This document shows positions 14,171-18,686 of a DNA stretch of 18,686 nt, piece after piece; the stretch's first letter is position 1; every line of letters begins with the position of its first letter. Below the pieces are notes generated by a model. It worked only from the letters and a program-made list of their open reading frames with translations, searched no databases and was not told the DNA's origin. The DNA is taken from positions 1 through 18,686 of the forward strand of contig JAMCVR010000260.1 of the NCBI GenBank assembly GCA_023475455.1, in the 5' to 3' direction. Source of the DNA: Thermoplasmatota archaeon. Its GTDB lineage: Bacteria; Pseudomonadota; Gammaproteobacteria; Burkholderiales; Thiobacillaceae. The position numbers were made by a program, and so were the translations under genes.

Positions 14171-14917
14171 TCACTTTCCAAGCAACTGCCGCGCCGCCCC
14201 CACGATGAACAGCGTATTCGTCACCAGATACCGCTTCCACAAGCGCCCCGGCTCGCTCAGCAGGCGATGCAGCCATTCCAGTCCGTTGTCGCGCATCCAC
14301 GCCGGCGCGCGCCGCACCGTTCCGGCGTGGAAATCGAACGCCGCCCCCACGCCGATCATGACGGCATCGATCCGCCCGCGATGCTCCGCCATCCAGCGCT
14401 CCTGCCTGGGGCAGCCCAGGCCGACGAACACGATGCCGACGCCGCTGGTATTGATCCGGTCCACCGCCGCCGCATCTTCCACCGGGGTCAGCGCCCGGAA
14501 CGGCGGCGACTCCGTCGTGATGCGCAAGGTCGGAAACGCTTCCTGCAAGCGCCGCTCCAGCAGCGCCAGCGTCGCCCCGGTGCTGCCGTAGCAATACACC
14601 GGCAGATATTCGGCCGCCGCGCGCTCGCACAGCGCCCACATCAGATCCGGCCCGCTGATGCGCGGCTGCCCGGCAAACCCCTGCCGCCGCAGCATCCACG
14701 CCACCGGCGCGCCGTCCGGCGTCGCCATGTCCGACCCGTTGATGATGTCGCGATACGCCGCATCGCGCGACGCGCTCACCACCACATGCACATTGCAGAT
14801 CGTCACATAGCGGCTTTCGCGCGCATGCGCCCAGCCGAGCAGGCGTGCCATCGCGGCGTCCCACGACAACGCGTCGATCTGCGCGCCCAGCACCTTGCCC
14901 GTAGTACGGCGATCCAA
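14171..14917 (-). CDS. WecG/TagA/CpsF-family glycosyltransferase
   Basis: This 248-residue glycosyltransferase (GT26) probably adds a sugar from a UDP-donor to a lipid-linked intermediate at the inner membrane during exopolysaccharide synthesis. Family motifs are NVHVVV, the SDMATPDGAPV block, VYCYGSTGATL, VFVGLGCPRQERWM, the GVGAAFDFHAGT block and the C-terminal GLEWLHRLL...RLWKRYL. The frame extends to an ATG at 14959, but TTG 14917 is preferred because GGAAGGGAA (14924-14932) lies about 7 nt upstream and the homologous core starts just after it. WecG/TagA-type genes are regular members of exosortase-linked polysaccharide clusters. A REP pair separates it from the upstream glycosyltransferase gene. 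Confidence 0.92.
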   Translation of the reverse strand: MDRRTTGKVLGAQIDALSWDAAMARLLGWAHARESRYVTICNVHVVVSASRDAAYRDIINGSDMATPDGAPVAWMLRRQGFAGQPRISGPDLMWALCERAAAEYLPVYCYGSTGATLALLERRLQEAFPTLRITTESPPFRALTPVEDAAAVDRINTSGVGIVFVGLGCPRQERWMAEHRGRIDAVMIGVGAAFDFHAGTVRRAPAWMRDNGLEWLHRLLSEPGRLWKRYLVTNTLFIVGAARQLLGK

Positions 14918-14964
14918 AGTTCGTTCCCTTCCAGCGTTCATTCGCCGCGCCACCCTCACCTCAC

Positions 14965-15027
14965 CGTAGGGTGGGCAGAGCCCACCGTTACGCCCGCCGA
15001 ACCGCGTGGGCTGCGCCCACCCTACCC
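14965..15027. repeat. REP inverted pair inside the polysaccharide gene block
   Basis: CGTAGGGTGGGCAGAGCCCA, then the linker TTACGCCCGCCGAA, then CCGCGTGGGCTGCGCCCACC. The orientation is the reverse of the other pairs (GTAG element first). It lies 18 bp from the stop of the glycosyltransferase gene at 15046 and may reduce read-through into the WecG-type gene. Confidence 0.92.
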
Positions 15028-15045
15028 CTTGAATCTTGCATACTC

Positions 15046-16194
15046 CTACTCAGCCAGCACCCCATCATAAATTTCCATCAGCCGCCGGTAATTCACCTCG
15101 GCCGAGAACTCGGCTTCGTATTGCGCGCGGGCGGTGCGCCCCATCTCCGCCATCCGTTCCGGGTGCGCCAGCGCCCACGCCATCTTGTCGGCCAGGTCTT
15201 GCGGACTGCCCGGCTCGACCAGCAGCCCGGTTTCGCCGTCGCGCACGATGTCCGCCAGCGCGCCGATGCGGGTGGCGATCACCGGCAAGCCGCAGGCAAA
15301 CGCCTCCACGATGGTGCGCGGAAAATTCTCGTACCAGATGCTCGGCACCACCAGCGCCATCGCGCGGCTCATCTCCTGGCGCACGGTTTCGCCCGGTTGG
15401 CTGCCCAAGCGGGTCACCCCAGCCACCCCGTCCAGCAACCCTGCTTCCGGGCCGTCGCCCGCCACCCGCAACTTCGCATCGGGCAACAACGTCATGGCTT
15501 GGGCCAGCGTGGCCACGCCCTTCTCCATCGACAAGCGCCCAACAAACAACAAGCCCGCACGCGCCACCGGTTCGGGCATATCGAAATCCACGAAATTCGG
15601 TTTCACCACCACACGCTCCGCAGGCAGGCCGCCCTCGATGAACTTGTCCCGGCAAAACCCGTTCAGCGCGACATAACGCGCCACCTTGTTGCGATACGTC
15701 CCCAGCCCGCGGTGCAGCGCCAGCATCCCCGCCAGCGCCGCCGACGCCGCGCGCGACCCCCGGTAGCACGCCCGCGCCACCCCGCGCCACGGCACCTGCC
15801 CCATGCAGTCCTCGCACACCTTGCCATCACGCAGGAACAGCGCGTTCAGGCACATCAAACGAAAATTGTGCAACGTCTGCACCACCGGCACGCCGGCGCG
15901 TTCGGCTGCCCAGTAAAGCGACGGCGAAATCAGCGGAAAGGTGTTGTGAGCGTGGATCACATCGGGTTGAAAACTGCGAATCCGCTCACCCAGTTCTTGC
16001 TGCGTGCGATCAGACCACAGGGTGTTGCGCGCCAGGGCAAGCGACGACATGCCCGCCACGTCATCGTTGCTGCGGAACCAGGTTTCCACAGCATGACCAT
16101 GCGACCGAAGGAGTTCGATCTCGGATTCGACCACCGCATCTTCCCCGCCACGGCGTTGATAGGCGTTGTGAACGACCAGCACCCGGCAAGCCAT
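15046..16194 (-). CDS. GT4-type glycosyltransferase (GT-B fold)
   Basis: This 382-residue cytoplasmic or membrane-associated glycosyltransferase is probably retaining and acts in exopolysaccharide assembly. The N-terminal acceptor domain begins VLVVHNAYQRRGGEDAVV, a start typical of GT4 enzymes of surface polysaccharide loci; a CEDC cysteine cluster lies in the middle. The C-terminal donor domain has LLFVGRLSMEKG, the E-x7-E motif (ENFPRTIVEAFACGLPV) and GETGLLVEPG. ATG 16194 overlaps the stop of the preceding gene in TGATG, so translation is probably coupled; an in-frame extension to 16302 lies within that gene and is not used. Donor and acceptor sugars cannot be told from sequence. Confidence 0.93.
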   Translation of the reverse strand: MACRVLVVHNAYQRRGGEDAVVESEIELLRSHGHAVETWFRSNDDVAGMSSLALARNTLWSDRTQQELGERIRSFQPDVIHAHNTFPLISPSLYWAAERAGVPVVQTLHNFRLMCLNALFLRDGKVCEDCMGQVPWRGVARACYRGSRAASAALAGMLALHRGLGTYRNKVARYVALNGFCRDKFIEGGLPAERVVVKPNFVDFDMPEPVARAGLLFVGRLSMEKGVATLAQAMTLLPDAKLRVAGDGPEAGLLDGVAGVTRLGSQPGETVRQEMSRAMALVVPSIWYENFPRTIVEAFACGLPVIATRIGALADIVRDGETGLLVEPGSPQDLADKMAWALAHPERMAEMGRTARAQYEAEFSAEVNYRRLMEIYDGVLAE

Positions 16195-17360
16195 CAGCAA
16201 GCCCGCCTTTCGTAGCACGGGGCTTCCAGACAGCCCGTTACCCCATCGGCAAACCGACGCGCCATGTTTTCCACCGTGTATTCCTGTGCACTGGCGGCAC
16301 ATCCGTCTCGCAGAATATCCAACGCCTGCGGATCGCGCAGCAGACGCACACTGGCTTCGACATACGCACCCAGATCGTCCGTCGTTATCACCCCGTTGAC
16401 GTCATTCTCGAGATAGGCGATTTCAGGGCTGTGAATCCCACAGTCCGTGGTCAGCATAGGGATGCCGCACGCAAACGCATCCAGAATGCCTAGCCCAACC
16501 AGCCCCGGATTCAGCATCACGTGCGCTACCGACATATAGGCCACCTTCTCGCGCCCGAAGCGTGCGCCCACCCAGCGCGTCCATGGGTTCGCAGCACACC
16601 AGGCCTGCACCTTGTCGCGCTCCGGCCCCTCGCCCACGATCAGCATATGGAAATCGGGCACTTCGCGGCGGATTGCCTCCGCAGCCGTAAACAGAAAATC
16701 CAGCCGCTTGCCGGCATAGAGCGAGCCCACGAACACACCCACCGGCCCCGCGCCAAATCCAAGCGACTCGCGCAAGGCATGCGTTTCTTCCGGCATGACC
16801 GATTGCCGCTGCTGTTGCATTTCAGACGTGTCCACCGCGTTGTTCAACACCGTAATGCGGTGATCGGGAAACCCCGCCGCCGCCGCCAGACCCGCACTCA
16901 TTTGCGTGTAGGCAAACCACCAGTCCACCCGGTTGGTCGTCCAGCGTTTGAATCGTTCCTTGAGTCCGTCTGGATTATTGGTTTGAAGATTTGCGCCATG
17001 CCCCCAGAAAGCCAATTTGAACCGGCGCGGCGCAAGCATCAACAAATGGTTCTGCAAAAGCTTGTTTTCCTGAGTGACGATCAGCAGATCAACGCCGTCG
17101 AGATGACGCCGCAGCGGCTGCCAGCACAGCCGCCCCCCCGCCAGATAATGCGTCGGGATCGTCCTGGCCCAGGGCAATTCGCCAGTGTCATGCTTTTTTT
17201 CTTCGGCAGGCGTGCCCTGGCCCACCAGCAGATTCAGATGAATGTTCCGCTCGGCAAGCGCGCCGCGCAAAGCCACGAAGAGCGGGACGCGATAGTGGGT
17301 GAGTCTGCGCTGGACGATGCTGACACGGTAACGCATCAGGCGGGGCTGAAAAATATCCAT
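16194..17360 (-). CDS. GT4-type glycosyltransferase
   Basis: This 388-residue GT-B glycosyltransferase belongs to the polysaccharide operon. The N-terminal domain begins RVSIVQRRLTHYRVPLF. FWGHGANLQ lies in the middle. The donor domain has VGVFVGSLYAGKRLDFL, MLIVGEGPERDKV and GLGILDAFACGIPMLTT, with the conserved acid of the usual E-x7-E motif partly replaced (G-L-V-G-L-G-I-L-D). The start ATG 17360 has GGTGAG 9 nt upstream and lies 19 bp after the preceding gene; the stop overlaps the next ATG (TGATG). The tight packing shows co-transcription with both neighbours. Sugar specificity is unknown. Confidence 0.92.
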   Translation of the reverse strand: MDIFQPRLMRYRVSIVQRRLTHYRVPLFVALRGALAERNIHLNLLVGQGTPAEEKKHDTGELPWARTIPTHYLAGGRLCWQPLRRHLDGVDLLIVTQENKLLQNHLLMLAPRRFKLAFWGHGANLQTNNPDGLKERFKRWTTNRVDWWFAYTQMSAGLAAAAGFPDHRITVLNNAVDTSEMQQQRQSVMPEETHALRESLGFGAGPVGVFVGSLYAGKRLDFLFTAAEAIRREVPDFHMLIVGEGPERDKVQAWCAANPWTRWVGARFGREKVAYMSVAHVMLNPGLVGLGILDAFACGIPMLTTDCGIHSPEIAYLENDVNGVITTDDLGAYVEASVRLLRDPQALDILRDGCAASAQEYTVENMARRFADGVTGCLEAPCYERRAC

Positions 17361-17379
17361 TTTTCGCAGCTCACCTGGA

Positions 17380-18555
17380 TCACCGGGTACGACTGGCGCC
17401 GCCCATCAACCCGGCATACAGGTCATTCCATTTAAACACAAAGGCAGACTGCGAATACTGCTGTACCGCAGTCTGCGCAGCACGAGACATCACAGGCAAA
17501 CGCTCGATATGTGCAATCGCATCTGCCAACGCCGTGCGCACTCCGGCCTCATCCCGTGTCACGACCCAACCGTTCACTCCGTGCTCAACAAATTCTTCTG
17601 CACCGTAGAGCCCTTCGCTGACGATGGGGGGCAAACCAGCTGCAGCGGCCTGGAGTATCGCCAATGAAAATATCTCGTAGGCAGACGGGAACGCCAACAC
17701 ATCAGAAGCCCAGAGATAGGGGCGAACATCCTTTTGCAAACCGACGAATCTGAGCTTGTCCAGAACTCCAAGGCTCTCGGCCTGGCGGCGGTATTGCTCA
17801 ATCTCGCCATCTCCTCCACCCACCACCAGCAGGCGAGCACGATCAAGCTGTTCTGCGGCCAATCCAGCCAAAGCCGGCAGAATCAGCCCCAGCCCCTTGC
17901 GCGCAAAGTCCCCCAAGGCAACAAATACGAACACCACATCACCGCTGCCGTAACCCAGTTCGGCACGCATCCCTGCTCTATCGAAATCGGCTGGGCGGGC
18001 AAAACGTTCGAGATCGACAGGATTGGAGATGACCACAATCTTGTCGGCAACCTCCGGATACTCCCGCGTCAATTCACGCTGCAAGCCGAGAGAAGGCACC
18101 ACGATCTTGCGAACACGGCGAAACGCGAGGCGCTCCATGATTGCGTTGTACCCATGGTTGATATGGCGCAGGACACGGCGCAAACCGGTCACCGTTGACT
18201 GCCGCCATTGTCCCTTGAGGTAGGCGCCATGGCAGAAATGCGCATACGCCACATCACCCCAGAGGAATTGACCCTGGGTAGTCTGGATGATGGCCGGCCT
18301 GGAATTCGACGACCGCCACACCAGATAGCGCAACGGGGCCAATACCTGGAACAGCCAATACCGTATAAAGATCGGACGCTGCGGCAGCGGCACACGCACC
18401 CAGCTTTTACCTTCAGCGTCTGCTCCATCAAAGTGGTCGGAAAAAATGGTGACGGGATATTGGCTCCGCAGCCCCTCGACCTCGGCTAGCACGCAGCTGC
18501 CCGCCGGGCTGTTGCTCGCCACGCTTAGATCAAACACCACGATCCCGGATGCCAT
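17380..18555 (-). CDS. GT4-type glycosyltransferase
   Basis: This glycosyltransferase (391 residues from ATG 18555) is the first visible gene of the operon. The N-terminal domain begins GIVVFDLSVASNSPAGS. The donor domain has VFVFVALGDFARKGLG, LLVVGGGDGEIEQYR and the E-x7-E region YEIFSLAILQAAAAGLPPIV, in which the second Glu is replaced by Gln. The start is uncertain: ATG 18555 and ATG 18579 are in frame, and the frame opens back to TTG 18648 and ATG 18645; none has a strong ribosome-binding site. Base composition is visibly less GC-rich than in genes at 9-16 kb, suggesting a different origin. It lies 19 bp upstream of the next glycosyltransferase. Confidence 0.9.
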   Translation of the reverse strand: MASGIVVFDLSVASNSPAGSCVLAEVEGLRSQYPVTIFSDHFDGADAEGKSWVRVPLPQRPIFIRYWLFQVLAPLRYLVWRSSNSRPAIIQTTQGQFLWGDVAYAHFCHGAYLKGQWRQSTVTGLRRVLRHINHGYNAIMERLAFRRVRKIVVPSLGLQRELTREYPEVADKIVVISNPVDLERFARPADFDRAGMRAELGYGSGDVVFVFVALGDFARKGLGLILPALAGLAAEQLDRARLLVVGGGDGEIEQYRRQAESLGVLDKLRFVGLQKDVRPYLWASDVLAFPSAYEIFSLAILQAAAAGLPPIVSEGLYGAEEFVEHGVNGWVVTRDEAGVRTALADAIAHIERLPVMSRAAQTAVQQYSQSAFVFKWNDLYAGLMGGASRTR

Positions 18556-18686
18556 ATCTGCCGACTCAAGTTTACGCATGGGTGTATTTACAGTTTGGTT
18601 AATCACCGGGATTAGGCACAATCGTTTCGCAGATGTATCAAACATCAAGGTGCTTAATCACCGGCTGTCCGGACAAAACAACATGC

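Noticed and set aside
14971..16215. 414-codon plus-strand open frame
   Set aside because: Antisense shadow of the glycosyltransferase at 15046-16194 plus a translated REP.

Overview
The window is GC-rich DNA. It looks like a betaproteobacterial chromosome, probably Rhodocyclales/Nitrosomonadales-like; that is an inference from gene content (PEP-CTERM proteins, exopolysaccharide glycosyltransferases, EAL/GGDEF signalling, REP-type repeats), not from a marker gene. No rRNA, tRNA, CRISPR array, phage gene or plasmid gene was seen.

Layout. 1-372: tandem array of 104-bp units made of paired REP-like palindromes. 452-2272 (+): EAL-CBS-GGDEF c-di-GMP protein. 2297-4190: REP arrays around two identical REP-associated tyrosine transposase (RAYT) genes (-), produced by an exact 735-bp tandem duplication whose ends lie inside REP sequences. 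4171-4248 (-): 5' stub of a secreted-protein gene cut off by a REP array. 4424-5434 (-): two short PEP-CTERM proteins. 5769-6005 (+): small acidic unknown protein. 5816-8218: a second exact tandem duplication (1199 bp, junction GGAGG). It leaves one intact and one decapitated copy of a third PEP-CTERM gene, and one intact and one headless copy of the small gene. 8292-9096: no confident gene, but two diverged copies of an unknown sequence. 9097-11481 (-): secreted S8 (subtilisin-like) protease with a C-terminal anchor-like tail. 12089-12682 (+): rhomboid intramembrane protease. 12854-18555 (-): exopolysaccharide genes, in transcription order three GT4-type glycosyltransferases, a WecG/TagA-type glycosyltransferase and UDP-glucose 4-epimerase.

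How it fits together. PEP-CTERM proteins are known to be sorted by exosortases, which are usually linked to exopolysaccharide synthesis. The window shows substrates (three PEP-CTERM genes) and part of a polysaccharide locus, but no exosortase. A c-di-GMP enzyme nearby fits a biofilm or floc-forming lifestyle. The S8 protease tail and the nearby rhomboid suggest a second possible C-terminal sorting route, which is speculative.

The most striking property is architectural. One REP family, with a GTAG tetranucleotide beside a GGTGGGC...GCCCACG palindrome, fills nearly every intergenic space, forms local tandem arrays and marks a duplication boundary. The RAYT that may mobilise it is present in two copies. 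The two exact duplications could be real and recent, or assembly artefacts; long reads would decide.
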